Shown: in pieces, positions 28,570 through 38,098 of the stretch
Position numbering within the stretch: position 1 is the stretch's first letter
Layout: every line of letters starts with the position of its first letter
Origin: Alphaproteobacteria bacterium
GTDB lineage: Bacteria > Pseudomonadota > Alphaproteobacteria > Caulobacterales > Caulobacteraceae
Length of the DNA: 64,000 nt
NCBI GenBank assembly: GCA_018821435.1
Contig: JAHJME010000012.1
Coordinates: forward strand, 124,001-188,000
Reading direction: 5' to 3'
Notes under the pieces: model-generated
Database searches by the model: none
Told to the model about the DNA's origin: nothing
Seen by the model: only the letters and a program-made list of their open reading frames with translations
Made by a program: the position numbers and the translations under genes

Positions 28570-30705
28570 ATGAGTTCCGTTTTACTATTGGTGATCGGCG
28601 CGGGAGCGCTGGCGGTGCTGTACGGCATCCTCCAGACCGTTTCGCTCCTGAAAGCCTCGCCGGGCAATGCGCGCATGCAGGAGATCGCCGCGGCGATCCA
28701 GGAGGGCGCGCAGGCCTATCTCAAGCGTCAGTACACAGCGATCGCCATCGTCGGCGTCGTCGTGCTGGTCATTCTCTATTTCCTTATCGGCGGCTACTCG
28801 GCGGCCGGGTTCCTGATCGGCTCCGTGCTTTCGGGCGCGGCCGGCTTCGCGGGGATGCTGATCTCGGTGCGCGCCAACGTGCGGACCGCCCAGGCCTCGT
28901 CTGAAAGCCTGGCCAAGGGGCTGAAGCTGGCCTTCACCTCGGGCGCCATCACCGGCCTGCTCGTCGCCGGCTTCGCCCTGATCGGCGTCGCGGGCTACTA
29001 CGCCTTCCTGACCGGTCCGCAGGGCCTCGTGCCGTCCGACCGTCACGTGATCGATGGCCTGGTCTCGCTGGGCTTCGGCGCTTCGCTGATCTCCATCTTC
29101 GCCCGTCTGGGCGGCGGCATCTTCACCAAGGGCGCCGACGTCGGCGGCGATCTGGTCGGCAAGCTTGAAGCCGGCATTCCCGAGGACGACCCGCGCAACG
29201 CGGCCACCATCGCCGACAACGTGGGCGACAACGTCGGCGACTGCGCCGGCATGGCCGCCGACCTGTTCGAGACCTATGCGGTGACCACGGTCGCCACCAT
29301 GGTCCTGGCGGCGATCTTCTTCGGAACCTCGGGCCTGCTGGCCAACATCATGCTGCTGCCGCTGGCTATCTGCGGCGTCTGCATCGTCACGTCGATCATC
29401 GGCACCTTCGCGGTGCGGCTGGGCAAGAGCGGCTCGATCATGGGCGCGCTCTATCAAGGCCTGATCGTCACCGGCGTCCTGTCGGCCATCGCGCTCTACT
29501 TCCTGATCCCGTCGCTGGTGACGGAGGACCTGACGGTCAACGGCAAGACGTTCGGCGCCATGTCGCTGTTCTATTGTTCGCTCGCGGGCCTGGCGATCAC
29601 CGCCCTGATCGTGATGATCACCGAGTACTACACCGGCACGAACTTCCGCCCGGTGAAGTCGGTGGCCCAGGCTTCGGTCTCGGGTCACGGCACCAACGTG
29701 ATCCAGGGCCTGGCCATGTCGCTGGAGGCCTGCGCGGCCCCGGCGATCGTGATCATCGTCGGCATCATCGTCACCTACAACCTGGCGGGCCTGTTCGGCA
29801 TCGCCATCGCCACGACGGCCATGCTGTCGCTGGCGGGCTTCGTCGTCGCGCTGGACGCCTTCGGTCCGGTCACCGACAACGCCGGCGGCATCGCCGAAAT
29901 GGCCGGGCTGCCTCCCGAAGTGCGCGTCACCACCGACGCGCTCGACGCCGTGGGCAACACCACCAAGGCCGTGACCAAGGGCTATGCGATCGGTTCGGCC
30001 GGCCTGGGCGCCCTGGTGCTCTTCGCCGCCTACACCGAGGACCTCAAATACTTCGCGGCCAACGCCGCGCCGGGATCGTTCTTCTTCGAGCTCGGCGAGG
30101 TTCGCTTCGACCTGTCCAACCCGTACGTGGTGGTCGGCCTGCTGTTCGGCGGCTTGCTGCCGTTCCTGTTCGGCGGCATGTCGATGACCGCCGTCGGCCG
30201 CGCCGCGCAATCGGTCGTGGTCGAGGTCCGTCGTCAGTTCCGGGAGAACCCCGGGATCATGACGGGCGAGGTGAAGCCGGAATACGGCCGCGCCGTGGAC
30301 ATCCTGACCAAGGCGGCGATCAAGGAGATGATCATCCCGTCGCTGCTCCCGGTCGTGTCGCCCGTGGTGCTGTTCTTCATCATCAACGCCATCGCCGGCA
30401 AGGTCGACGCCTTCGCCTGCGTGGGCGCCATGCTGATGGGGGTGATCGTCACCGGCCTGTTCGTCGCCATCTCGATGACCAGCGGCGGCGGCGCCTGGGA
30501 CAACGCCAAGAAGGTGATCGAAGAAGGCTTCACCGACTCGGCGGGCGTGCTGCATGGCAAGGGTTCGGAGGCTCACAAGGCCGCCGTGACCGGCGACACC
30601 GTCGGCGACCCCTACAAGGATACGTCGGGTCCGGCCGTGAACCCGATGATCAAGATCACGAACATCGTGGCCCTGCTGCTGCTGGCGGTGCTGGCCGCCC
30701 AATAG
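28570..30705 (+). CDS. hppA: K+-independent membrane proton-translocating pyrophosphatase
   Basis: A 711-residue integral membrane protein with about 16 predicted hydrophobic segments that couples PPi hydrolysis to H+ pumping across the inner membrane. The substrate site contains [37 protein letters not shown] and [14 protein letters not shown]. The motif [17 protein letters not shown] carries the lysine that marks K+-independent enzymes. It has its own upstream region with TTGCAC at 28396 as a possible -35, and a strong terminator downstream, so it is probably a single-gene transcript. Confidence 0.96.
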   Translation: MSSVLLLVIGAGALAVLYGILQTVSLLKASPGNARMQEIAAAIQEGAQAYLKRQYTAIAIVGVVVLVILYFLIGGYSAAGFLIGSVLSGAAGFAGMLISVRANVRTAQASSESLAKGLKLAFTSGAITGLLVAGFALIGVAGYYAFLTGPQGLVPSDRHVIDGLVSLGFGASLISIFARLGGGIFTKGADVGGDLVGKLEAGIPEDDPRNAATIADNVGDNVGDCAGMAADLFETYAVTTVATMVLAAIFFGTSGLLANIMLLPLAICGVCIVTSIIGTFAVRLGKSGSIMGALYQGLIVTGVLSAIALYFLIPSLVTEDLTVNGKTFGAMSLFYCSLAGLAITALIVMITEYYTGTNFRPVKSVAQASVSGHGTNVIQGLAMSLEACAAPAIVIIVGIIVTYNLAGLFGIAIATTAMLSLAGFVVALDAFGPVTDNAGGIAEMAGLPPEVRVTTDALDAVGNTTKAVTKGYAIGSAGLGALVLFAAYTEDLKYFAANAAPGSFFFELGEVRFDLSNPYVVVGLLFGGLLPFLFGGMSMTAVGRAAQSVVVEVRRQFRENPGIMTGEVKPEYGRAVDILTKAAIKEMIIPSLLPVVSPVVLFFIINAIAGKVDAFACVGAMLMGVIVTGLFVAISMTSGGGAWDNAKKVIEEGFTDSAGVLHGKGSEAHKAAVTGDTVGDPYKDTSGPAVNPMIKITNIVALLLLAVLAAQ

Positions 30706-30731
30706 GCCAGCCCACCGGCGCAGCCGGATAC

Positions 30732-30775
30732 AAAAGAGGCCCCGGAGAGCGATCTCCGGGGCCTTCTTCGTTTTG
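30732..30775 (+). terminator. Rho-independent terminator of hppA
   Basis: AGGCCCCGGAGA (30737-30748) pairs with TCTCCGGGGCCT (30753-30764) around a GCGA loop, followed by TCTTCGTTTT. A perfect 12-base-pair stem lies 30 bases after the hppA stop. The A run on the other side (CAAAAGA) could also serve the convergent bamE gene. Confidence 0.92.
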
Positions 30776-30787
30776 GTCTAGGTGGGT

Positions 30788-31282
30788 CTACCGCCGGTCG
30801 CCCGGACGGCTGCCGGGGACGCCCTCGTCGTCCTGCGGGAGCATGGTGCCGCGGCCGACGCTGCCGAGCAGCTGTTCCAGCACGGTCATCTCGCGACCGC
30901 GGGTCGGGGTTTCGCGGTTGTTGAACGCGATCACCTTGCCGTCCTTGAGGGTGTAGACGTTCACCGTCTCCACCATCTCGCTGTCCTTGTTGAACTGGAT
31001 GGCGGTGACGTTGCGCTGGGTCACCTTGGGCCGGCGGAACGCCACGCGTTCCTTGACCTGGTTCACGTAGAACCAGACGTTCGGGTCGAAGGTCGACTGC
31101 ACCGAGGGCGAACCCAGCTTGGCGCGGACGGTGGACTTGGTGTCCGTGCCGACCTTCACGTCCTTCGGATCGCTGTCGATCGCCTGGAAGCCGGAGTAGC
31201 TGGTGATCGGCGAACAGGCCGAAAGGCCGGCGGCCGCCAGGGTGACGGCGGCAAAGGCGGCGAGGGCGGCGTTGCGGGACAT
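30788..31282 (-). CDS. bamE: Outer membrane assembly lipoprotein BamE (SmpA/OmlA family)
   Basis: A 164-residue lipoprotein of the BAM complex that helps insert beta-barrel proteins in the outer membrane. The signal peptide ends in the lipobox LSAC (Cys near residue 23). The domain contains GTDTKSTVRAKLGSPSVQST, FDPNVWFYVNQVKERVAFR and VYTLKDGKVIAFNNRETPTRG-like sequence typical of alphaproteobacterial BamE. I chose the ATG at 31282. It is divergent from the chaperone-yceD-plsX run. Confidence 0.9.
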   Translation of the reverse strand: MSRNAALAAFAAVTLAAAGLSACSPITSYSGFQAIDSDPKDVKVGTDTKSTVRAKLGSPSVQSTFDPNVWFYVNQVKERVAFRRPKVTQRNVTAIQFNKDSEMVETVNVYTLKDGKVIAFNNRETPTRGREMTVLEQLLGSVGRGTMLPQDDEGVPGSRPGDRR

Positions 31283-31392
31283 CAGGACTCGTTTCTGTCT
31301 GCCAGACGGCAAGAGGCTTTGACCTATCGCTGGCCGCCCCTTAGTTCAATGCCGCCTTTAGCCACGTCTTCTGGCGAAATCGAGGCCAGTCC

Positions 31393-31920
31393 ATGCTCAA
31401 GCGCCTGTTCAAGCCCAGACCCGCGCACGCCGCCGGGCGCGAGCTCTATGCGCGCGCCGTGGCCCAGGCCCGGGTTCCAGGCCTCTACACCGAGCTCGGG
31501 GCGCCCGACACCGTCGAGGGGCGGTTCGAGCTCTACAGCCTGCACACCTACCTGCTGCTCGAGCGGCTGAAGGACCAGGGGCCCCAGGCGGCCGAGACGG
31601 GCCAGGTGCTGTTCGACACCTATCTGAGCGGGCTGGACAACGGCCTGCGCGAACTGGGCGTCGGCGACACGGTGGTCGGCAAGCGGATGCGCAAGCTGGG
31701 CGAGGCCTTCTACGGCCGCGTCCATTCGTATGAGGCGGCCCTGGCCGCCATGCCGGATCGCACGGAGCTGGAGGCGCTGGTGGCGCGCACCGTCTACGCC
31801 GCGCAGGCCGAGTCCAAGGCCGCGGCGCTGGCGGACTATCTGCTGGCGCAACGCGCCGTTCTGGCCGGACAGCCGCTGGAAGCGATCGTCGCGGGCGATG
31901 TCACCTGGGGGCCGCTTTGA
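31393..31920 (+). CDS. Ubiquinol-cytochrome c chaperone family protein
   Basis: A 175-residue member of the CBP3/UQCC1-like family, conserved in alphaproteobacteria and mitochondria, where it assists assembly of the cytochrome bc1 complex. It shows ARVPGLYTELGAPDTVEGRF, LLLERLKDQG and the signature GDTVVGKRMRKLGEAFYGR. The stop codon overlaps the TTG start of yceD, indicating coupled translation. Confidence 0.88.
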   Translation: MLKRLFKPRPAHAAGRELYARAVAQARVPGLYTELGAPDTVEGRFELYSLHTYLLLERLKDQGPQAAETGQVLFDTYLSGLDNGLRELGVGDTVVGKRMRKLGEAFYGRVHSYEAALAAMPDRTELEALVARTVYAAQAESKAAALADYLLAQRAVLAGQPLEAIVAGDVTWGPL

Positions 31921-32432
31921 GCTGGCCGGTCACGCTCAAGCTGCACGAACTGTCGCGCGGCCCGGTCCGGCTGAAGCTGGAGCCCGATGAGGCGCAACGC
32001 GCGCAGATCGCCAACCAGCTGGGCCTGCGCAGCCTTCCGGCGTTCACCGCCAATATCGCGGCCAAGCCGTGGCTGGACGGCGCGGAGCTGACCGGCCGTT
32101 TCGACGCCGTGGTCGAGCAGGTCTGCGGCGTGTCCCTGGACCCGTTCGAGCAGCCGGTCCGTGGCGACATCGAGGTGCGCGCCGTGCCCCGCGGCAGCGA
32201 GCACGCCGCGCCGCCGGAGGGCGGGGAGCTGGACCTCGACCTGGAGTCGCCGGATCCGCCGGACGAGCTGGAGGGCGACACCATCGACGTGTCTCACTAC
32301 GTCGTCGAACACCTGGCGCTGGAGATCGACCCGTTCCCGCGCAAGCCCGGCGCCACGTTCGACTATCAGCCGCCGGAGGAGGAACTCTCGCCTTTCGCCG
32401 TGCTGAAGAAGCTCACCGAGCCAAAGGCTTAG
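31917..32432 (+). CDS. yceD: YceD family protein (DUF177)
   Basis: A 171-residue DUF177/YceD protein; in E. coli and plants the family affects 23S rRNA or is encoded with rpmF. It shows LRSLPAFTANIAAKPWLDGA and the single conserved cysteine in VEQVCGVSLDPF, then an acidic segment EGDTIDVSHYVVEHLALEID and a C-terminal SPFAVLKKL. The start is a TTG at 31917. No rpmF gene lies between it and plsX, unlike in many bacteria. Confidence 0.9.
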   Translation: MSWPVTLKLHELSRGPVRLKLEPDEAQRAQIANQLGLRSLPAFTANIAAKPWLDGAELTGRFDAVVEQVCGVSLDPFEQPVRGDIEVRAVPRGSEHAAPPEGGELDLDLESPDPPDELEGDTIDVSHYVVEHLALEIDPFPRKPGATFDYQPPEEELSPFAVLKKLTEPKA

Positions 32433-32504
32433 TTTCCAGTCGTCGACAGGCCGGAGTAAGGTCGCGCCGCGAATCCCGTTCGCCGAGGGACGAAAGCACT
32501 TCAT

Positions 32505-33560
32505 TTGACCCAATCCCTGGTGATTTCGATCGACGCCATGGGCGGCGACCACGGCCCGTCCGTGGTGATTCCGGCCTGCGATATCGCGCTCAAGGACCTG
32601 CCGCCCGGCACGCGCCTGCTGCTGCACGGGGACGAGACGGCGATCCGCGCGGAGATGGCCCGCCATCCCGCCCTGGCCGCCCGCGTCGAGGTGCGGCACG
32701 CCGAGCGCGTCATCGCCATGGACGAGAAGCCCGCCCAGGCGCTGCGCCGTGGCAAAGGCACCTCGATGTGGCACGCCGTCGAGGCGATCCGCGAGGGTCA
32801 GGCCGGTGTCACCGTCTCGGCCGGCAACACCGGCGCCCTGATGGCGATCTCGAAGCTGATCCTGCGGATGAGCGCCGACCTGGACCGTCCGGCCCTGGTG
32901 ACCAGCATCCCCAACGCCACCGGCGTCACCACCTTCCTGGACGTCGGCGCCAACGTGGACTGCGACGCCGCGCGGCTGGTCGAGTTCGCGATCATGGGAG
33001 AGGCCTACCACCGCGCCGCCCACGGCGTGGCGCGGCCCACCGTCGGCCTGCTGAACGTCGGCTCCGAGGAGATGAAGGGCCACGAGGAGGTGCGCGAGGC
33101 CAACCGCATCCTGCGCCTCGGCACGATCGACCTGGACTACAAGGGCTTCGTCGAAGGCGACGACATCACCGCCGGCACGGTCCAGGTGGTGGTCACCGAC
33201 GGCTTCACCGGCAACGTGGCGCTGAAAGCCATGGAGGGCGCGGCGCGCTTTATGTACAGCGAGCTGCGCGAGGCCCTGACCTCCGGCCCGATGAGCAATC
33301 TGGGCGCGCTGCTGGCACGGCCGTCCCTGCGCCGCTTCCGCGACAAGATGAGCCCGTCGCCGGCGGCGCCGCTGCTGGGCCTGAACGGCCTGGTGCTCAA
33401 GTGCCATGGCGGCGCCGACGCCCGGGATTTCGCGAAAGCCATCCGCTCCGCGGCCGATGTCGCGCAAAGCGGGTTTGCCTCCGAGATCGAACGGAATATG
33501 AGGCGGCTTCCCGCCGCCCTCGCGCCGGCGAACCCCGCACCCGCGGACGGAGCCGCCTGA
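32505..33560 (+). CDS. plsX: Phosphate acyltransferase PlsX
   Basis: A 351-residue enzyme that makes acyl-phosphate from acyl-ACP for phospholipid synthesis. It begins with ISIDAMGGDHGPSVVIP, the family signature, and contains ISAGNTGALMAIS-like sequence (VSAGNTGALMAIS), GANVDCDAARLVEFAIMG and DGFTGNVALKAMEG. The start is a TTG at 32505; a GTG at 32520 is an alternative. It lies two bases upstream of fabH, the usual plsX-fabH pair. Confidence 0.95.
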   Translation: MTQSLVISIDAMGGDHGPSVVIPACDIALKDLPPGTRLLLHGDETAIRAEMARHPALAARVEVRHAERVIAMDEKPAQALRRGKGTSMWHAVEAIREGQAGVTVSAGNTGALMAISKLILRMSADLDRPALVTSIPNATGVTTFLDVGANVDCDAARLVEFAIMGEAYHRAAHGVARPTVGLLNVGSEEMKGHEEVREANRILRLGTIDLDYKGFVEGDDITAGTVQVVVTDGFTGNVALKAMEGAARFMYSELREALTSGPMSNLGALLARPSLRRFRDKMSPSPAAPLLGLNGLVLKCHGGADARDFAKAIRSAADVAQSGFASEIERNMRRLPAALAPANPAPADGAA

Positions 33561-33561
33561 A

Positions 33562-34542
33562 TTGTCAAAAGTCCTGCGTAGCGTTGTCACCGGCGTCGGC
33601 GGCTATCTGCCCGATCGGATCGTCACCAACGACGAACTGGCCCAGCGCGTCGAGACCTCCGACGAATGGATCCGCGAGCGCACGGGCATTCGCCAGCGCC
33701 ATCAGGCGGCCGACGACCAACCGGTCTCGGACCTAGCCGTCGAGGCCGCGCGCCGCGCGCTGGCCGCCGCCTGCCGGACGCCCGCCGACGTGGATATGAT
33801 CATCGTCGCCACGACGACGCCCGATCTGACCTTCCCGGCGGTCGCCACCATCGTACAGCGCAAGCTGGGTTGCCCCATCGGCATCGCCTTCGACGTCCAG
33901 GCCGTGTGCTCGGGCTTCGTCTACGCCCTGTCGGTCGCCGACGGCTTCGTGGCCCGCAACCGCAGCAAGTGCGCCCTGGTGATCGGGGCCGAGACCATGA
34001 CCCGACTGATGGACTGGACCGACCGCGGCACCTGCGTGCTGTTCGGCGACGGCGCCGGCGCCGTGGTGGTCGAGCCCGTCGAGGGCGAGGGGACCACCGA
34101 CGATCGCGGCCTGCTGGGCTTCGCGCTCCGGGCCGACGGGACCAAGCAGGAGCTGCTGTACGTGGACGGCGGTGTCTCCACCAACCGCCAGACCGGCTAT
34201 CTGCGCATGCAGGGCAACCAGGTGTTCCGCCACGCGGTGGTGAACATCTCCGAGGCCGTGCGCGCCGCGGCCGTGGATGCGGGCGTCGAAGTCGGCAGCG
34301 TCGACTGGTTCATCCCCCACCAGGCCAACCAGCGGATCCTGGAGGGCGTGGCCAAGCGGCTGGGCATCGACGAGCACAAGGTGATCTCCACCGTGGCCCA
34401 GCATGCCAACACCTCGGCCGCCTCGATTCCGCTTGCGCTCGATCAGGGCGTGAAGGACGGTCGCATCCAACCCGGACAGCTTCTTTTGCTGGAGGCGATG
34501 GGTGGCGGACTGACGTGGGGCGCCTGCGTTCTGCGCCTTTGA
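33562..34542 (+). CDS. fabH: 3-oxoacyl-ACP synthase III
   Basis: A 326-residue enzyme that starts fatty-acid synthesis by joining acetyl-CoA and malonyl-ACP. The catalytic triad is visible: Cys116 in DVQAVCSGFVYAL, His in WFIPHQANQRIL, and Asn in AQHANTSAASIP. The start is a TTG at 33562, nine bases after GGAG. It is followed 100 bases later by ihfA. Confidence 0.96.
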   Translation: MSKVLRSVVTGVGGYLPDRIVTNDELAQRVETSDEWIRERTGIRQRHQAADDQPVSDLAVEAARRALAAACRTPADVDMIIVATTTPDLTFPAVATIVQRKLGCPIGIAFDVQAVCSGFVYALSVADGFVARNRSKCALVIGAETMTRLMDWTDRGTCVLFGDGAGAVVVEPVEGEGTTDDRGLLGFALRADGTKQELLYVDGGVSTNRQTGYLRMQGNQVFRHAVVNISEAVRAAAVDAGVEVGSVDWFIPHQANQRILEGVAKRLGIDEHKVISTVAQHANTSAASIPLALDQGVKDGRIQPGQLLLLEAMGGGLTWGACVLRL

Positions 34543-34642
34543 CGCGCGGTTAGGCTTAAGCTGTAAAGCGTGACTTGAAGTCTTTGTGGCAATAGGACAA
34601 ATCAAGCGCATGAACGACGTTTCTGCGGGGACTATGGCGATC

Positions 34643-34945
34643 ATGAAGGGCGCGACGGTGACGCGGGCCGACCTGTGCGAGTCGGTCCACGAACAGGTTG
34701 GTCTCACCCGTCAGGATTGTTCCGAGCTGGTCGAGCGCGTCCTCGAACTGATGTGCCAGGCGCTCGAGCGTGGCGAACAGGTCAAACTTTCCGGATTCGG
34801 CGTCTTCCAGGTGCGGGCCAAACGCGCCCGCATGGGCCGCAACCCCAAGACCGGGGAACCGGCCGCCATCGACCCGCGCCGGGTCATCGGCTTCCGCGCC
34901 TCTCAGGTCATGAAGGCGCGCGTCGACCGAGCCCTCTCGCGGTGA
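34643..34945 (+). CDS. ihfA: Integration host factor alpha subunit
   Basis: A 100-residue DNA-bending protein of the HU/IHF family. It starts MKGATVTRADLCESVHEQVG and contains the signature GEQVKLSGFGVFQVRAKRAR and GRNPKTGEPAAI, the beta arm that inserts proline in the DNA minor groove. In-frame starts exist upstream (34610 ATG, 34586 GTG); I chose the ATG at 34643 because it gives the usual length. The fabH-ihfA-merR order is common in alphaproteobacteria. Confidence 0.92.
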   Translation: MKGATVTRADLCESVHEQVGLTRQDCSELVERVLELMCQALERGEQVKLSGFGVFQVRAKRARMGRNPKTGEPAAIDPRRVIGFRASQVMKARVDRALSR

Positions 34946-34960
34946 TGGCCGGGTAGGCTC

Positions 34961-35368
34961 ATGGCCAAGGGGCCCGAAGCCTTCCGCACCATATCCGAAG
35001 CGGCGGACGAGCTTCACGTGCCTCAACACGTGCTGCGGTTCTGGGAAACCAAGTTCAGCTTCATCAAGCCCATGAAGCGGGCGGGCGGGCGTCGGTTCTA
35101 CCGCCCCGCCGACATCACCGTCCTGCACGGCGTCCGCCGCCTGCTGCACGACGAAGGCTACACCATCAAAGGCGTCCAGAAGCTCCACCGCGAGCAGGGG
35201 CTGAAGCACCTGGTCGCGGCCGGGGAGGGGACGCCCGCGCCGGCGGCTCCAAGCGAGAAGCCCGCCGCCGCGCCGCCCAAGTCCTCAGGTGACAAGTCCG
35301 CTCTGCTGGAAGCGCTGCAGGGCCTCGAGACCGCCAAGGCTCGCCTCGACGACCTGCTCAAGGACTGA
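34961..35368 (+). CDS. MerR family transcriptional regulator
   Basis: A 135-residue regulator. The winged-helix DNA-binding domain covers residues 8-75 ([20 protein letters not shown], then [20 protein letters not shown]), followed by an Ala/Pro-rich linker and a short helical end ([17 protein letters not shown]) in place of a ligand-binding cysteine domain. It always follows ihfA in related genomes, but its target is not known to me. The stop at 35368 is followed by an inverted repeat. Confidence 0.9.
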   Translation: MAKGPEAFRTISEAADELHVPQHVLRFWETKFSFIKPMKRAGGRRFYRPADITVLHGVRRLLHDEGYTIKGVQKLHREQGLKHLVAAGEGTPAPAAPSEKPAAAPPKSSGDKSALLEALQGLETAKARLDDLLKD

Positions 35369-35380
35369 GGCTCCCACCTT

Positions 35381-35492
35381 TACGCGCGTCATAGGCCGGC
35401 TCGATCCGGCCATCCATTCCAGAGCGTTCCGAGATCTCGCACACCCATGCCCGGACGCCCGGATGGCCGGGTCAAGCCCGGCCATGACGCGT
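35381..35492. repeat. Inverted pair of a GC-rich palindromic repeat (REP/BIME-like)
   Basis: The segment at 35388-35415 (starting GTCATAGGCCGGCTCGATCC) is nearly the reverse complement of 35461-35488 (starting GGATGGCCGGGTCAAGCCCG). Each unit is itself a hairpin (GGCCGG...CCGGCC), and flanking bases TACGCG also match. Such sequences are scattered in many alphaproteobacterial genomes. It lies in the merR to tRNA-Pro gap. Confidence 0.7.
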
Positions 35493-35525
35493 AGGAAGGA
35501 TAGGAGAAATCTCGCCGCCGGCCGC

Positions 35526-35602
<77 letters not shown>

Positions 35603-35664
35603 AAGGGCCAGGCGGCGAGGCGCGTCTTCTAGCGGATAGCCGGGCGACCGCAAGGGCCAATGTA

Positions 35665-36573
35665 TCACCCCGCGATGCGGCCCGGATTGATCCCCTTGCC
35701 CAGGATGAAGGTCGAGCCGTTGGCGCCGTAGGCGGCGGTCTTGCGGGTGAGGCCGGTGGCCTGGCGCAGCCGCCAGGTGGCCTCGAGGCCCGTGCAGTGG
35801 CCCATCAGCAGGTATTTCACGCCCGCGGCCTTCAGCTCGGCGCCCGTCCAGTCGAGGCGCGCGTCACTGGCGTCGAAGATGTGCAGGCCGCCGATCAGCC
35901 CCAGCAGGGGCTTGCCGCCGGTGATCTTGCTCGCGTCGCGGACGATGTTGATCGCGCCCGCGTGGCCGCAGCCGGTCAGGATGACCGTGCCCTCGGCGGT
36001 TTCGAACACCAGGGCCTGGTCCTCGGGAATGGCGTCCGGGCCGGGCGGATAGTTCTTCTCGTCGGTCACGCGGGGCACGGGCCCGGTCAGCCAGACGCCC
36101 GGCGCCAGCTCGTCCGGCCCCTTATGGATCACGAACGTCGCGCCTGTCGCTTCCAGATCGGAGCGCAGCTTGGGGACGCCGGCGCGCGTGCCGGTGTTCG
36201 TCGCCTGGAAGAAGCCTTCGCCGACGTGGATACGCGACAGGGCCTTGGGGTTCTTCGCCATCATCGCCTTGCGCAGGGTGACGATGCCGCCAGTGTGGTC
36301 GCCGTGGTGGTGGCTGAGGATCACGTCCTCGACGTCGGAGAGGTCGACACCCAGCTCGCGGGCGTTGCCCAGCACGGTCTCGGGCCGGGCGCCGCTGTCG
36401 TAGAGGATCTTGCGGCCGTCCACCTCGACCAGGGCGGCGTAGCCCCATTCGCCGAGGCCCGGTTCGGCCAGCATGGTGGAGAGCACCGTGACCTTCAGCG
36501 CCTGGACCTGGGCCGCCAGCGCGACCTGGGGAATGAGCAGTGCGGCGGCGAGGACGATCAGCAGGCGCTTCAT
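35665..36573 (-). CDS. Exported metallo-beta-lactamase-fold hydrolase
   Basis: A 302-residue MBL-fold protein with a cleavable signal peptide (MKRLLIVLAAALLIPQVALA). The metal site HHHGDHTGG (about residue 95) is complete, with later ligands in LTGCGHAGAINIV and MGHCTGLEA. The arrangement resembles the 7,8-dihydropterin synthase/MBL group, in which TGCGHxG is typical. Substrate and role are unknown. Confidence 0.87.
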   Translation of the reverse strand: MKRLLIVLAAALLIPQVALAAQVQALKVTVLSTMLAEPGLGEWGYAALVEVDGRKILYDSGARPETVLGNARELGVDLSDVEDVILSHHHGDHTGGIVTLRKAMMAKNPKALSRIHVGEGFFQATNTGTRAGVPKLRSDLEATGATFVIHKGPDELAPGVWLTGPVPRVTDEKNYPPGPDAIPEDQALVFETAEGTVILTGCGHAGAINIVRDASKITGGKPLLGLIGGLHIFDASDARLDWTGAELKAAGVKYLLMGHCTGLEATWRLRQATGLTRKTAAYGANGSTFILGKGINPGRIAG

Positions 36574-36603
36574 GGCGGGCTCCAGACGACGCCTGAACCT
36601 AGG

Positions 36604-36801
36604 TCAGTGCTCGCGGTTCATCCAGCGGATCACGGGGAACAGGGGCACACCCCAGAGCGTACCCGCCAGGGCATAGAACACGAGGCGCACCGCCCAGTGA
36701 TCGGGCAGGTAGTCGCTGATCGTGACGGCGACGACCACATAGGCCGTGCAGAACGCCAGGATGGCGATCAGACCGATGAACTTGCGCAGGCGGACGGGCA
36801 T
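36604..36801 (-). CDS. DUF2842 small inner-membrane protein
   Basis: A 65-residue protein with two membrane segments (FIGLIAILAFCTAYVVVAV and LVFYALAGTLWGVPLFPVI), joined by SDYLPDHWA and ending in WMNREH. This matches DUF2842, a small family found next to respiratory genes in alphaproteobacteria. It is divergent from ctaA, and overlaps nothing. Function unknown. Confidence 0.83.
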   Translation of the reverse strand: MPVRLRKFIGLIAILAFCTAYVVVAVTISDYLPDHWAVRLVFYALAGTLWGVPLFPVIRWMNREH

Positions 36802-36890
36802 GGCCGGCTCATAGCGGGCTGGAGGCTTGCGCGTAACCCCGCTAGAGAGCCGCCCAAGTTCAGCCTCACACCTACGCCACGCCGCCCGCC

Positions 36891-37922
36891 ATGACCTCGT
36901 TCCTGCGTTCCGACCGTTCCAAGCCCGTGGCGATCTGGCTGCTGGTGGTGGCAGTCATGGTGCTGGCCATGGTGATCGTGGGCGGGGCGACCCGGCTGAC
37001 GGATAGCGGCCTGTCGATCACCCAGTGGAAGCCGGTCACCGGCGCGCTGCCGCCGCTGAGCGACGCCGACTGGCAGCGCGAGTTCGCGCTCTACAAGCAG
37101 ATCCCCCAGTACGCCCAGCTGAACGCTGGCATGACCCTGGGCGCGTTCCAGGCGATCTACTGGTGGGAGTGGTCGCACCGGCTGCTGGGCCGGGTGCTGG
37201 GACTGGTGTTCTTCATTCCCTTCGTCTGGTTCGCCATCCGCCGCCAACTGCCCCGGCGGTTGTTCGTGCGGCTGGGCGGGATCTTCATCCTGGGCGGGCT
37301 GCAGGGCGCGGTGGGCTGGTGGATGGTCTCCAGCGGCCTGTCGGAACGGGTCTCGGTCGCGCCCGAGCGGCTGATGGTCCACCTGGGCCTGGCCTTCGCC
37401 CTGTTGGGCCTGTTGCTATGGACGGCCTTCGACGCCTGGTCGGGCGCGGCGCGGCAGACGCTGCCCAGCCCGTGGGGCCGGCGCGCGTCGATCCTGATCG
37501 GGCTGATCTATCTGCAAATCCTGCTGGGCGCGCTGGTCGCGGGCAACGACGCGGGGCTGGTCTACAACGACTGGCCGCTGATGAACGGCGCGCTGGTTCC
37601 GGACGACTACGGCGGCGGGAGCCTGTGGGCGATCCTGGCGCACCACCAGGGCGCGGTGCAGCTGCATCACCGGCTGGTGGCCTATCTGCTGACCATCGTG
37701 GCCGTGGGCCTGGGCGTGGCGGCTTGGCGGTCCAGCTATCTGGCGCGGGAATCGAAGCTGCTGGGCGTCGCGGTGGCGGGGGCCGTGGTGGTCCAGGCGC
37801 TGTTCGGGATCGCCACCCTGATGATGCGCGCGCCGGTCGGCATGAGCATCGTCCACCAACTGATGGCGGCCCTGGTCCTGAGCCTGGCGGTGGCGTTCGG
37901 GTGGCGGGTTCGGCGAGTTTGA
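36891..37922 (+). CDS. ctaA: Heme A synthase (COX15/CtaA)
   Basis: A 343-residue inner-membrane enzyme with about eight membrane segments that oxidises haem O to haem A for aa3-type oxidase. It shows [18 protein letters not shown] near the start, [14 protein letters not shown] with a haem-ligand His, and [17 protein letters not shown] and [12 protein letters not shown] later. The length fits the alphaproteobacterial type. It has its own upstream gap and is followed by a small palindrome. Confidence 0.95.
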   Translation: MTSFLRSDRSKPVAIWLLVVAVMVLAMVIVGGATRLTDSGLSITQWKPVTGALPPLSDADWQREFALYKQIPQYAQLNAGMTLGAFQAIYWWEWSHRLLGRVLGLVFFIPFVWFAIRRQLPRRLFVRLGGIFILGGLQGAVGWWMVSSGLSERVSVAPERLMVHLGLAFALLGLLLWTAFDAWSGAARQTLPSPWGRRASILIGLIYLQILLGALVAGNDAGLVYNDWPLMNGALVPDDYGGGSLWAILAHHQGAVQLHHRLVAYLLTIVAVGLGVAAWRSSYLARESKLLGVAVAGAVVVQALFGIATLMMRAPVGMSIVHQLMAALVLSLAVAFGWRVRRV

Positions 37923-37934
37923 GGCGAGAAAGTC

Positions 37935-37952
37935 GCGGTATTATTTTACCGC
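37935..37952 (+). other. Small AT-loop palindrome after ctaA
   Basis: GCGGTA (37935-37940) and TACCGC (37947-37952) flank TTATTT. It could be a weak transcript-end hairpin for ctaA or an operator in front of rplM. No T tract follows. Confidence 0.35.
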
Positions 37953-38009
37953 ACCAAAAATACATAGCGAAAACAAACGTGTAGTCCGAATTGGGCGTGT
38001 TTCACCGCG

Positions 38010-38038
38010 TTGACATCGCGGGCCTCATTCTGCATAAG
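38010..38038 (+). promoter_or_regulatory. Putative promoter of rplM-rpsI
   Basis: TTGACA at 38010-38015 is separated by 17 bases from CATAAG at 38033-38038. The -35 is a perfect match and the -10 keeps the central ATA. It is about 60 bases upstream of the rplM start. Confidence 0.5.
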
Positions 38039-38098
38039 CCGCGCCTCACGTCGGGCGCGCCTTTAGCGCACCCGCTAAGTTCTATTGGATCGTCCCTC

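Noticed and set aside
28585..30702. 705-codon minus-strand frame over hppA
   Set aside because: Exact antisense of a well-supported gene; His/Asp/Arg-rich translation with no recognisable domain.
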